Assembly: GCA_020637365.1 (NCBI GenBank)
Contig: JACJWE010000003.1
Location: forward strand, 1 to 64,000
Length of the DNA stretch: 64,000 bases
Source: Acidimicrobiia bacterium
Lineage (GTDB): Bacteria; Actinomycetota; Acidimicrobiia; IMCC26256; JAGNEX01
Reading direction: 5' to 3'
Below are positions 11,857 through 21,646 of this stretch, in pieces. A program made the translations under genes and the position numbers. Under the pieces are notes generated by a model. The model did no database searches. It had not been told where the DNA came from and saw nothing but the letters and a program-made list of their open reading frames with translations. Position 1 is the first letter of the stretch. Every line of letters starts with the position of its first letter.

Positions 11857-12929
11857 GCGGTCGTCCAGGTTGGGACGACACGCCCGCAGCCGAACCACCG
11901 GTTCGTGATGTCCGCGACCGGCGCAAGATCATGCCAAACATTCCGCCACCCCCGTCTCTCGTTCGCAGCGCCCCGGGCAACACTCCACACCTTCCCAACC
12001 ACGGGGAGCGCTTCCAACGCCTCAGGGTGCTCAGTCGCCCCAACAGCCCGCTGGACCGCCTTCGCAACACGGCGTCGGGCACCAGCATCATCAACCGGAT
12101 GGCCCCCGACCGGGTGGCCCCAACCAGGTCAATATCAGGGTGCTTACGGACAAAATCCCCCACAACCTCAGGCGCCGACGCCGTCTTGCAACATCCCTCG
12201 CCAGCCCCTACGCACTATGCAGCCTCGCCGGTGCCACCGCACTATGCAGCCCGGCGGCTCCCCACCCCGCAGCCAGCCACGCCACCAGGCGCCCCTGCGA
12301 CGAGTTTCCAAGCGCCTCCACCCAACCGAGTGCCTGCCCCCAACCCAGCGGGAGGGAACCCGGCTTCACAACAGGCTCCACAAGCCCCGACCACGTCGTA
12401 TGCGCCTGCACTGCCCTCACACACACCGCCGCCGCCTCATGCTGGCGACGTGAAGCTGCGTTATCCGGCACCCAGACCTCGCCGAGCGGCCAGGACTTCG
12501 GCCATTCCGCCACCGCCGGTATCCGGTCCAATGGGGTCGGAGACCAGACCCCTGAGCTTTAACGATGCGTCCCAAACCACCGATCTCGAAGCCTTCCGGC
12601 TTCAGGATTCTGGGCACCCGCAGCCGACGAAACCGCGATCGGGCGACGAGGCGATGACCCAACAAATGAGGCATCGGTTCACCGAGGCGCCCCTGTTACC
12701 AAATCCCAAGTGTTCCAGACCCGCGACTCCGAACGGGCGGTGCGCAGCGCAAGCGAGCCGAGCCAGCAGCCCGTTCAACGGACCGAACCGGAGGGCGCTC
12801 CGAAACCCCGGCGCGGCCTGGACCGACCGACCATCGGCCCGCCAACAGCAAGCCGGGACGCGACCAGCAACCCGGGCTCTCGGCACCCAACATGGGTGGC
12901 CCGACGGACCAAACGGCAACCGGCGCTGA
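11853..12929 (+). CDS. Pro/Ala/Gln-rich disordered linker, probably the middle of the PknD-like kinase
   Basis: A frame-3 stretch of ~358 codons rich in Pro, Ala, Ser, Thr and Gln, with blocks such as PPPNRVPAPNPAGG and ALPSHTPPPPHAG and no predicted fold or membrane segment. Part of the first 250 bases reads better in frame 1 (PGQYQGAYGQNPPQPQ). It overlaps the kinase end and the next fragment, which argues for one long polypeptide broken by indels rather than independent genes. Such linkers in receptor kinases are cytoplasmic and often phosphorylated; that role here is inference. Confidence 0.45.
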   Translation: MSGRPGWDDTPAAEPPVRDVRDRRKIMPNIPPPPSLVRSAPGNTPHLPNHGERFQRLRVLSRPNSPLDRLRNTASGTSIINRMAPDRVAPTRSISGCLRTKSPTTSGADAVLQHPSPAPTHYAASPVPPHYAARRLPTPQPATPPGAPATSFQAPPPNRVPAPNPAGGNPASQQAPQAPTTSYAPALPSHTPPPPHAGDVKLRYPAPRPRRAARTSAIPPPPVSGPMGSETRPLSFNDASQTTDLEAFRLQDSGHPQPTKPRSGDEAMTQQMRHRFTEAPLLPNPKCSRPATPNGRCAAQASRASSPFNGPNRRALRNPGAAWTDRPSARQQQAGTRPATRALGTQHGWPDGPNGNRR

Positions 12930-15022
12930 TCGACGAGATGCCCACGAACCAGCGGGTCGCACCTCAGGCCCCCAGGCACCCCGACACGCACACTGGTCCA
13001 GGTCAGACCAAAAGCCCCGCGGCTCACCACGGCGAGATGGACGGCGCCACAGCGGCACCTGACAGAGTCGCAAACGAGCAGGGCGATGCACCTGCCGTGC
13101 TCGATGCTGGCGAGTCGCCCGAGCCATGGGTCGACAACGTCGAGCAGGCCTTCGACCAGATTCTGCAAACCGACGTCGAGGCACCGGCGTCCCAGCGGTC
13201 TGGGCGCCGTCGCAAGGGCCGCTCGAAACGCCGGTCCCGCAAGAAGCAAAGCCAAGCTGCGCGTAGAGACGGATCGCCGGAGCCCTCCAGAGCAAGAGAC
13301 GCCGCGCCCGAGATAGCGGCGGACAGCTTCGTGATCCAGATCGACCAGACGAACACCGAAGGCGACCCCGGCGATGCGACCAGCACCGGCGAAACAACCA
13401 GCCCGGTTGACCGCTCTGTTGACCCAGGACCGACAACACTCCCAGCCCCAGAGGACCACACCGCGAGCAACATCGACCTTGCTGAAGAAGCCTCGGCACA
13501 AAGCGATCGCTCCGCTGACCCTGCCGCCGACGGCACGGCTATCAGCGAGTCCGCCGCGGAAAGCAACGAGACCGGTAGGAGGGGCTCACAAAGCGGTGAG
13601 ATCGCCATAGATGCGCTCGATCTGGCGATCGACCAAGAACCCGCAGATGCTGCGGACCAGGCCGAACGGCAGGGGGATGAGGCAGCGGCGAAGGTACCGA
13701 GAGCGACTCGCCGACGCCACAAGGCCGATCAGCGGCTCACCCAGCGATTCGACAAAGCCGACATCGTGATCGACGGGTTGGGCGGATCCGACGCGCCGCC
13801 AGCCGACGGGGGCGGGTCGGAGTCGTCGCGCAGCGCACCAACCCCAGCGACGGCTGGCAAAGCGACCAAGGTGGCCACTAGCGACTCACGCCCTGACAAG
13901 GAGAGTGCTTCGACCACCGGCGCCCAACGAGCTCGACGCAAACCCGTCGCAAAGATCTTCGGCATCGCGGCAGTGGTCGGTCTGCTCGCGGCCGGCGGCT
14001 TCTACCTCATCGGGGAAGGCGGCGACTCAGCGGCGGACGTCGCCGCTGAGGAGGCACAGGACCGGTCAGCCAACGCTCAGGGTGCAACAACCGGCGACGA
14101 CGGAGACGCGAGCGAGCCTCCCGCACCCGGAATCGACATCTCCGCTGCGCGCTTTCAGACCCCGGCGGGAATCGTGACCGACGGTTCGGTCGTCTATGTC
14201 AGCGATCGCAAAGCACATGTGATCTGGAGGATGGACCTGGAAACGCACAAGGCGTCGATGCTCGCTGGCACCGGTACCGCCGGCGATTCGGGTGATGGCG
14301 GGTCAGCAACTGAAGCACAGCTCGTCGCACCGGGCAGCTTGTACTTGGCGGATGAGATCCTTTATGTCGCTGACTCCGATGCCGGTCGCGTTTCGCTCTA
14401 TCGACCTGGATTCAGGCGAGATACGAACGGTGGCGGGCAACGGGGTTGAGGGCGATGCTGGCGACGGACTGAAGGCAACACAGGCATCGCTGTCACCCTG
14501 GCATGTTGCAGTCGGCGACGACTGGATCTTCATCAGCGACGTGCCTCATAAACGCGCGTTCGAAGGGTCAGCTTGACCACCGGCGAGATCGAGGCGTTCT
14601 CGCTGTCGGTCGGCGGAGCGGAGTCGACGATCGGCTGGCCAGGCGCCCTCGCGGCCGTCGACACCAAGCTCTACATCGCCGACCCCGGCAACGACCAAGT
14701 GCTCGTGGTCGACCAGGACACCGGCGAGGTCGTCAGCGCGCACGCGTTGAGGGACGACGCCGGGGATCAGGTCACCCCGTGGGCGCTGACTGCTCACGAC
14801 GGGACGATCTATGTGAGCGACGCGTTGGATGGGCGCATCTATGCGCTGACCGGCAATGTCAGCGAGCCGATCGACCTCGGCGACCAAGAGGTCGACATGC
14901 TCGATGTGCGACCCGCAGCGCTTGCCGTGATGGGCGACGATCTGTTGGTCACCGATGGAGCGTCACCGCAGATTTTCAGTATCAGCCTCGAGACAGGCGA
15001 GGTCACCAACCTTGTGGGATGA
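12710..15022 (+). CDS. Acidic linker, single TM and NHL-type beta-propeller ectodomain (PknD-like C-terminus), frameshifted
   Basis: Frame 2 gives ~390 residues of acidic/basic disordered sequence with a Lys/Arg cluster (~12.2-13.26 kb side), then a basic flank and one TM (KIFGIAAVVGLLAAGGFYLIG, ~13950-14010), then propeller blades with NHL-like repeats: TPAGIVTDGSVVYVSD, LVAPGSLYLADEILYVAD, GALAAVDTKLYIAD and TPWALTAHDGTIYVSD. Frame changes at ~14390 and ~14570 are needed. Kinase-TM-NHL is the layout of mycobacterial PknD, whose propeller is the extracellular sensor. If joined to 10377, the protein would be ~1,500 residues, more than twice PknD, almost entirely because of the linker. The stop at 15022 overlaps an ATG (ATGA), suggesting coupling to the next gene. 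Confidence 0.72.
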
Positions 15023-15851
15023 AACTCCGCCGAGTCCGCCGCCACGTTTCCGCCTGCCCCTACTGATCATTGGAGGATTAGCGGTAGTCGCGCTCGGCCT
15101 CGTCGTCGGTTGGCAGGTTGCAACGCTGTCAAGTGAGTCCGACCGTGAGGTGGCGACGGCAAAGTTCGTGGTCTCGACGACGACAACCCGGCAGGCTCCG
15201 ACGACCACCGAGCCGACCGAACCGCCAGTCGAGACACCGACGACGGTGTTGGTGTCGCGGACGAGTCAATCGATTCTGACCCAGCCGCCCTCCACCCAGC
15301 CGCCCGCGACACAGTCCGCTGGTTCGTCGAGCGATCCCCGAAGTAGCCGTTCGAGCGATGACTTTTGTGGCGCCCCAAACGGCTGGTCGCAGTGGGTTCA
15401 ACAGCTGTACGCCGTGTACCTGCCTTGTGACGCTATTCCCATCCCGCCGATTACCGATACCCCAGCGCATCGCAGGGTGTTGTCACAGAATGAGACAGTG
15501 CGCCAATACAACCCCGACGAGGACAGCTTCACGTATAGATCGGGATGGGAACTCGACGGTCACGTGATCGTGATCGAGTACACACCTGACAGCGGCGAAT
15601 CGACAACACCGATCCAACTCGCTAACGAGATGGCCGAAATCCGCAACGGTGGCGTCGATCTCGGCCCCCGAGAAACCGTAATCAGCGGTCACGACGCAGC
15701 GTGGTTCGCTGTTTATGAAGACGATGGCGAGGTCATGGTGGCGATGTATTGGCGCACGCGCGGCGACTACTTCGCGATCACCGTGAGGACTACTTCGGTC
15801 GGTCAGTCGGACCAGCTCGCTCGTGACATAGCAGAGTCCATCGATTTCTGA
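15019..15851 (+). CDS. Single-pass membrane protein with Thr/Pro stalk and small secreted domain
   Basis: ATG at 15019 overlaps the propeller stop, but its frame closes after 15 codons; the body is in frame 3 from ~15008, so one indel near the start is likely. A short Pro-rich N-terminus leads to one TM (LPLLIIGGLAVVALGLVVGW), a Thr/Pro/Ser stalk of ~75 residues, and a ~170-residue mixed alpha/beta domain starting DDFCGAPNGWSQWVQQLY, with two cysteines that could bond. No family recognised. Its position just after the receptor-kinase ectodomain suggests a co-sensor or accessory subunit; this is inference. Confidence 0.62.
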
Positions 15852-15925
15852 ACAGCTCCCAGCAACGGGGGATGCAGGGATCGCATCGTTGATCGAGTTG
15901 GATGCTTTGAGGGCGAGTGAGGGGC

Positions 15926-17144
15926 TTAGAGGGCGCCCTGAGATGCGAGGAATCCTGCACCGACCGCCACCAAAAAGATGATGAGGAAGGCGACGATGGT
16001 GATCAACTTCCGCAGGTTCCCCGAGCCGGGGGAAGCCGAAGAGGGCTGTGAGATCGTCGGCGGCGAACTCGTCTGACCCGATGCGGATGCCGACCCTGCG
16101 GCCGACCCGCTGGGCACGGGCGCGACGGCCCCGGTTTTGGGGGCTTCTTGCCCGTTGCTTGGGCCACCGTCGGCAGGCCGGTCCCGACGGCAGCGGCGCC
16201 GCCCCTCCGGCCGCGGCACCGACCAGTGCGGGGGCCGGACCTGCTTCGCGCCGGTTGGCGATCGCCAAACCTGAGGTTGGGTCACGCAACTCTCGCAACG
16301 ACCGGTCGAGTAGGTCAGACCATTCGCCAAATGTCGGACGTGAATGTTCTTTCGACAGACTTCGCCCGATAGCGGTGCTCAGTTCACTGGAGATCTTCGG
16401 GGTCGCGGGCACGGTGAACGACGGAGCGTCCGGCGCGACGTGGCTGCGAATGCGGTAGTAGCAGCGCAACACCGACAACCCCATCGCATAACGGTCGCTC
16501 GCCCCGTCCGCATACGGCACTTCACCGCGGGTGACCCGCGGATCGGTCCAGTGCGGTGTGCTCACCCGAGGCAGCGCTGGCTGTTGGTAGGCGAGGCCTG
16601 CACCGTCGCAGTCCAAGACGTAGATGTCTTGAGAGTCAGACCACAAGATGTTGGCGTGCGAAATGTCGCCATGAACGATGTTGTAGCGCTCGAAGAAGGC
16701 CAAGGTCTCGGCAAAGTTGCGCAGAATCTCGACTCGTTGAGCAAGGTTGGGCAGGCCTATCCCCAGCTTTTCTGACCGTGACGCCATATAGAGAAACTGC
16801 AGTTCGCGCAGCTTTTCGTTGCCCGATTTGAGGCGAACCGTGAACTTTGCGGGCGCCAGGGGCAACACGACGCCAGTGATGGCAGCACCTTCTCGAACGG
16901 TCGAAATGGGCCATGCAGCCCGGGCATCCAAAAACTGGCGTTCCGAGTCGCTGATGGTGGACCGGCGAAATGTGACCAACTGGTCGAGCGCTGCGGGAGA
17001 AATCGTGAGGCCAGCGTGGTAACGCTTATAGACCAGTCCGCTGTGGTTGGTGAGCTTGAAGACGGTGGCCTGACCACCTGCGCCGAGCTCGTCACCGATG
17101 GGGCCGAGGTCGTTGGTGTAGACGGTGGGGGCAAGAACGTCCAT
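15926..17144 (-). CDS. YegI-like protein kinase with C-terminal membrane anchor, frameshifted
   Basis: Atypical protein kinase of the kind paired with PP2C and vWA proteins (E. coli YegI; TerY-P triads). From ATG 17144: loop GAGGQATV (21-28), VYKRYH with the ATP-binding Lys (40), a WPISTVREGAAITGVVLPL block (78-96), catalytic loop HGDISHANIL (158-167), and DCD at 178-180 where DFG is expected, keeping the metal-binding Asp. The kinase frame runs past ~16170; after a shift the protein continues as a Ser/Pro/Gly linker and a terminal TM (LITIVAFLIIFLVAVGAGFLAS), stopping at 15926. The kinase frame also stays open to 15483, but that part is antisense to another gene. The PP2C gene lies 46 bases upstream on the same strand, so one operon is likely. 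Confidence 0.82.
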
Positions 17145-17190
17145 TTAGCACTCTCGCTCGAAGATGCGACGGATTCGGTCCAGGTTCATA

Positions 17191-18759
17191 TCATCCCCAC
17201 CACAGACCGATGGCGGTGCGGTCGTCATGCGCGCCGCGCTCACGGAACCCCAGAATCCTCATGAAGTCGAGGGTCCGGGGCGGCTGAGCTAGCGCCGTCA
17301 ACAGCTCGCGGCTGGCGGCACCGTCACGCTCAAGGACGGTCGAGAGCCCGTCGGACATGAGTAACACGGGAGCGTTGACTACCGGTTTGTCCCAGATCCT
17401 CCTGGCCGCCTTCGGATTGTTGCTCGGGATCACGTCGGTCGCGGTCGAGACCAGGGTCCCGTCGTCACCACCGCTGCCAAAGATGTCGTGCCAGCAACCG
17501 TCGACGCCGATCATCACGGTCGGGTCACCGACTCGAAACGCAAAGAAGGTTGCGTCTTCGACCCGGCCGATCAGGCTGACGAAGGTCGTCGAATACAACT
17601 CTGGGGTGTCGTCACCAACCAGGATGCCCGCGGTCTTCATGATCTGCTGGGATACCTTCGCTGCGACGTCTGTGGGCTCGATGTCCCAGTTGCGGTGTTC
17701 TTCGTAGTGGGCGATCAAGCGCCGGGTGACGAAGCGGCTCGCCCAATACGCACCCATATGAGAGAAGCGTGCCTGAGCGGCTCCCAATCCGTCTGCGACG
17801 GTAGCGACAACAAACTGTTCGTCGTCGGTCCTGGCAAACGCGTAGTCGTCTTCACGAGCGATTCCTGAATGCTGATGGTTGGCGCCGATATGGGAAGCGG
17901 CCCTCAGCGATAGTCGCCCCACCTCGGCACCGTCGAACTGCCTGGCTGGCACAAACGGAAAGGTTTGAGAACCCATCTGGTCATTGATCTTTCCGGGTGT
18001 TCCCGAGAAAACCGGGTACTCCGGTTCGGTCCCCGCAAGCTCGTCTGCGAGTCCGCCCAGCGAACCGGCAACACCCGCGTCGGGGCGTTGTGCGGGCAGC
18101 GCTGGCTCTTGCATACGTCGAGCGCCGGAACGTGGCGTTGGATTGGTTAACTCGCCACCCCCGACGGGTGCGGCATCTGGCGGAAGCATCTGCCCGGTCC
18201 TGCGACGGCCGTCGCTCGGAAGTGGTTGGCGCACGAACGGGTCGCGACGCGACCCGCCCCCGTTTGGGCCACCGGATTCGAAACTGGTCGCCAGTTCAAC
18301 ATGTCGGTACCTGCAATCAAAAAGAGGAGGACGAGCAGCCAAAACCCAATCGCTACGTACGCGAGCACCGAGGAGCCACCTGGAGAGCCGGACCCGGAGG
18401 TGTTGCCCGGAAAAGCCGCCAACGCGGCGAGCGGTACGAACAACGGCAGGGTGGAGGCGATGGCTGCTATCGGGTGCGGCGAACCGTTCGGGCCCGCTCG
18501 TCGGCCGAAGAGCGCTTCGGCGCCGACTGCCACCACCACGACCGCGATTCCGGCTCCGACGACCCAACGGGTTGCGGAGTTGCTGGAGCCGGTATTGCTT
18601 AATGCGAACAGGACAACCGACGTCAGAGCACCCAGGCAGCTGACGAGCAGCGCCGCGAGCCGATTGCGCGGCGAGTCCGAAAATTGCCCAGAGGACGAAC
18701 GTGGCGATGGCACACAGTGCGATCCAACTGGGGTCAAGCGATAGGTCATCAACGGGCAT
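17191..18759 (-). CDS. PP2C-family Ser/Thr phosphatase with about five N-terminal TM segments, frameshifted
   Basis: Predicted phosphatase opposing the downstream kinase. Start at ATG 18759 (MPVDDLSLDPSW). Membrane part: SWIALCAIATFVLWAIFG, then, after a shift, four more TM segments (NRLAALLVSCLGALTSVVL to VLAYVAIGFWLLVLLFLIAG). A disordered stretch follows, and from ~17950 a PP2C_2 domain: NHQHSGIAREDD, VATVADGLGAAQ (DG motif), FFAFRVGDPTVMIGV, VLLMSDGLS and the terminal HDDRTAIGLWWG. The metal-binding aspartates of the DG, SDG and DD motifs are present. At least two indels separate the membrane and catalytic parts. E. coli YegK is soluble; a polytopic N-terminus is unusual and would place the phosphatase beside the anchored kinase. 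Confidence 0.8.
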   Translation of the reverse strand: MPVDDLSLDPSWIALCAIATFVLWAIFGLAAQSARGAARQLPGCSDVGCPVRIKQYRLQQLRNPLGRRSRNRGRGGGSRRRSALRPTSGPERFAAPDSSHRLHPAVVRTARRVGGFSGQHLRVRLSRWLLGARVRSDWVLAARPPLFDCRYRHVELATSFESGGPNGGGSRRDPFVRQPLPSDGRRRTGQMLPPDAAPVGGGELTNPTPRSGARRMQEPALPAQRPDAGVAGSLGGLADELAGTEPEYPVFSGTPGKINDQMGSQTFPFVPARQFDGAEVGRLSLRAASHIGANHQHSGIAREDDYAFARTDDEQFVVATVADGLGAAQARFSHMGAYWASRFVTRRLIAHYEEHRNWDIEPTDVAAKVSQQIMKTAGILVGDDTPELYSTTFVSLIGRVEDATFFAFRVGDPTVMIGVDGCWHDIFGSGGDDGTLVSTATDVIPSNNPKAARRIWDKPVVNAPVLLMSDGLSTVLERDGAASRELLTALAQPPRTLDFMRILGFRERGAHDDRTAIGLWWG

Positions 18760-19074
18760 AATGCGCAACCTGTTGGGCGGTCGTGGAGGTCCCGAAGGCG
18801 CCCAGGGCCGTTCGGAATGCGCCAACGTACCAGACTCCACTTTGAGACCCAAACAACGATGCGAATGCTGTATTTGATGCGCATGGGGCTGACGCAGCCG
18901 AGGTTTTGCGAACTATCGCATGCGCCGTCGACCTGATTTTGTCACGACGTTGGCGCGGGCTTTGCGTTCTTGGTACCGTTCCGCCGCCAATAGTTTTGAG
19001 ACATCCCCACCGTCTTCTTCTTTGTCCTCAGGACAGCCAGAGTGCGGCTTTGGGGACAATCAGGAGGACAGCAC
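18760..19074. other. Divergent intergenic region between the PP2C/kinase pair and the vWA group
   Basis: About 315 bases without a supportable gene. It must hold the promoters of both arms of the triad. The only clear element is a strong Shine-Dalgarno AGGAGG at 19062-19067, seven bases before the GTG at 19075, which fixes that start. I see no -35/-10 pair I would defend. Confidence 0.5.
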
Positions 19075-19752
19075 GTGAGTCAACGCGATCAGGCCAAAGC
19101 GCTCATGCTCGGCGGGGCACTCGTCTATGCACTTGCGATGTTTCTGCCCTGGCTTAAGAATTCCGACTATGACGTCAGCCTCAATGGCTTCAAGACGGGA
19201 GACGGACCCGCCATCGGGCTGCTTGCGTGCATCGCCGTCGCGGTCATCGTGCTGGTTCGAGACTTCGGGATGGTGCAGGTTCGCCCAGGCTGGGGCGGCA
19301 GTTCGCTTCCAGCGATCGTGGTGCTTGCCGCCGGTTTAGCTCTCGGAGTGGTCGCCATTCGCCTGGGAGTCGGGGCAGACAACGATCTAGACCGCGGCAT
19401 CGGCATCTTCATCGCCTTCATCGGCGCCGGGGCACAGTTCGGCGGTGCGGTCCTCTACGGGTTCGCCACAACGAGCCGGGATTCAGCGCCGCTGCCCCCG
19501 CCCCAGTACGGCAACAACCCGTACCCTGGACAGCCAGGCGCACCAGGTCAGGCACCACCCCTGGGTGGCAGCCACCCCGGGTGGACAACCTCCCTACGGT
19601 GCACCTCAGGGTTATCAGGCCGGGCCCTACCCAAATGCCCCGCAGGGCAATCTTCCCGCCGGGCCCACAGGGCGGCCCGGGGTGTGGCCCCGCCCCCGCC
19701 GCCTGGCTCTCAGCCCGGCCCGGGCGATCATTTTGGGCCTCAGGGCCACTAA
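19075..19752 (+). CDS. Four-TM membrane protein with Gly/Pro/Gln-rich C-terminal tail
   Basis: GTG 19075 is chosen over an upstream in-frame ATG because AGGAGG precedes it at the right distance. Four hydrophobic segments (ALMLGGALVYALAMFLPWL; AIGLLACIAVAVIVLV; LPAIVVLAAGLALGVVAI; GIGIFIAFIGAGAQFGGAVL) are followed by a PPPQYGNNPYPGQPGAPGQ tail. The tail slips frame near 19565 (the other frame reads GGQPPYGAPQGYQAGPYP) and returns before the stop at 19752. No family recognised. It immediately precedes the vWA gene; similar tail composition in the DUF4190 and GYP-repeat proteins nearby suggests a shared cytoplasmic interaction mode. Confidence 0.68.
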   Translation: MSQRDQAKALMLGGALVYALAMFLPWLKNSDYDVSLNGFKTGDGPAIGLLACIAVAVIVLVRDFGMVQVRPGWGGSSLPAIVVLAAGLALGVVAIRLGVGADNDLDRGIGIFIAFIGAGAQFGGAVLYGFATTSRDSAPLPPPQYGNNPYPGQPGAPGQAPPLGGSHPGWTTSLRCTSGLSGRALPKCPAGQSSRRAHRAARGVAPPPPPGSQPGPGDHFGPQGH

Positions 19753-19803
19753 GGCCAGCCAGATCGGTTGATGATCGGCGGCATTTCGGCCCAAAGCAGA
19801 GGG

Positions 19804-20475
19804 ATGCACGTGGACAGCTACCCGATTTTTCCTTTCTATGTCGTAATCGATGTGTCGGTGTCGATGCAGTCCTATATCGGGGCTTTGAATGCCGAGCTAC
19901 CCGCTCTGCAGGTTGCGGTTCAAGAAGACCCCATCGTCGGAGACATTGCCCGATTCGGCATTATTGCTTTTTCGGATGAGGCCGAGATGCTTCTTCCGCT
20001 GTCCGACCTGTTAGAGGTGTCGCATATGCCGACACTCCAGCCGGTGGGTGGCACCAACTATGCCGCTGCGTTCGAACTGCTCTATCAGGCGATCCCCACG
20101 ACGTGCAGTGGTTCAAACAGCACGGCATGCAGGTGTATCGACCCGCAGTGTTCTTCATCTCCGATGGACAGCCGACCGTTGGCGGCTGGGAGCAGTGGCA
20201 CGCTGCGTTGACCGGCCCTCAGTTTCCGCTGCGACCCAACATCGTGGCGTTCGGCTTCGGCCAGGCTCAGAGGCGACCATCGCTCGGGTGGCGACGTTCA
20301 AAGGCATACGCAGCGGATCGTGGCGAGAACCCTCGAACGGTGCTCAGCCACATCGCATCCGGAGCTGACCCGGTCGATCTTGACGTCGTCCCAGCGTGCA
20401 TCGGCAGGCCAAGCGTCGCTGTCGATGCCCAACAACATCCAGGGCATGCACGAGATCGCCATCGATATCCTATGA
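19804..20475 (+). CDS. von Willebrand factor A domain protein (YegL/TerY-like), frameshifted
   Basis: Third member of the kinase/phosphatase/vWA triad. The MIDAS is complete: DVSVSMQ (DxSxS), the Thr of VGGTNYAAAF and the Asp of FFISDGQPT. The first frame closes at 20211; the central strands (QWFKQHGMQVYRPAVFFISDGQPTVGG, NIVAFGFGQA) are in another frame, and the last stretch (SMPNNIQGMHEIAIDIL) ends at 20475, overlapping the next ATG by four bases. The start could be ATG 19804 or GTG 19810, both after a weak GAGGG. About 220 residues, as expected for YegL. It probably binds the kinase or phosphatase or presents substrates in a metal-dependent way; inferred from the family. Confidence 0.78.
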
Positions 20476-21646
20476 GCTACCCACCCCCACCGTCTCAGCC
20501 CCCGCACCCAGCCCACCTACGTCGGCGCCATCGTCATCGTCTTCGCGGTCGCGCTCCTGCTCATCGCCGCCGTCGCCGTTTCGTCCAGAACAGCGATAAC
20601 GACGGCGACCACGCCACGCCAGGCCGATTCGCAGCCATCGACGGCCGCAAGTGGCTAGCCAATTCCGGCGCGACCAGAAATCCTCAACGACGAGTTCGTC
20701 GACCGCCACCTCCGGCACCGGCGTAAGAATGTCGACGACCACGAGTTGAGGATGCCGTGCTGCGAGCTCAGGAACACGCCGACAACGCCCTCACAGCACG
20801 TCACACGCAGATACACAAGCCGAAACCGAAGCTCAACACCGCCATCGAAACAACCCAAAAACAACAACGACGATCACCCGGCGCAGCAAACACAGCACTC
20901 AACACAGCACTCCAAACAGTCCACCACCGCACAAGAGCCAAAACAACGCCGTGTTCGCCCGACTCACCGGCGCTGACACCAACCCCTACTTCACCAACAC
21001 CGCAACGACTGCTACCACAACAACCCATGTCAACACGCCGCAGCAGCCAGAACAGCCAGAACAACAGACGACAACACAACCAACTGCGACACCCCGCCTG
21101 CCCAGCCAAAACCCTCGCAGAAACCGCAGCCAACATCGCCGCCAAAGCATCCTTCACACAACAAGCCCAACAGTTCGCCGACCAAGCCAACACCCAAACC
21201 GCAGAACGCCGCCCAAACAGCAGAACAAGCAGCAACCGCCTGTTGAAGCCGAAGCCAAGCCGAAGCCGCCGCCGAAGCCGCCGAAAGCCGCCGCCGCCGA
21301 AGCCGAAGCCGAAGCCGAAGAAGCCGAAGCCGAAGCAAAGGCCCAAGCCGAAAGAGACACGAAGCGCGAGAAAGCCGAAGCGAGACAGAAAGCCGAAGCC
21401 GCCTTCGAAGCCGAGAAAGCCGAAGCCGAGAAAGCCCAAGCCGAGATCGAACAGGCAACAACACAGGCACCGACGCCCAAAGCGCCCTCAACCGAGCCCA
21501 ACAACGCGACCAAACCACCCGAAGCAGAAACCGCAGCACAACAAGCAGAAAACGCAGCAAACAAGCAGACAACGCAGCACAACACACCAGAAACCGCAGC
21601 CCAGGAACAGAAGCAGCCACAGCCGAACAAGCAGCAGCATCTCTGA
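20472..21646 (+). CDS. Membrane-anchored TolA-like coiled-coil protein, copy 1, frameshifted
   Basis: ATG 20472 (overlapping the vWA stop) gives MSYPPPPSQPPHPA; after one shift comes a TM (TYVGAIVIVFAVALLLIAAVAV) and a Thr/Ser stalk. From ~20755 helical sequence can be followed through several frames: AQEHADNALTA, LNTAIETTQK, the conserved block KTLAETAANIAAKASFTQQ, then a long Ala/Glu/Lys stretch (EAEAEAEEAEAEAKAQAER, KAEAAFEAEKAEAEKAQAE). Antisense frames are open only because of the composition. The end could extend past 21646 in another frame. A rod-like extracytoplasmic coil resembling TolA domain II is inferred. A related gene lies 1.9 kb downstream. Confidence 0.58.
20945..21195 (+). 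repeat. Direct repeat shared with 22885-23125
   Basis: The two stretches align with only scattered differences and small indels, the best part being the block encoding KTLAETAANIAAKASFTQQAQQFAD. This shows that the two coiled-coil genes arose by duplication, followed by divergence of the repetitive tails. Confidence 0.7.

Noticed and set aside
15483..15925. C-terminal extension of the YegI-like kinase frame on the minus strand
   Set aside because: It is antisense to the ectodomain gene; the true C-terminus with a TM anchor is in another frame ending at 15926.
20801..21630. Long minus-strand frames rich in Gly/Phe/Leu or Ser/Ala/Phe
   Set aside because: Mirror images of the Ala/Glu/Lys repeat coding strand; open only because of composition.
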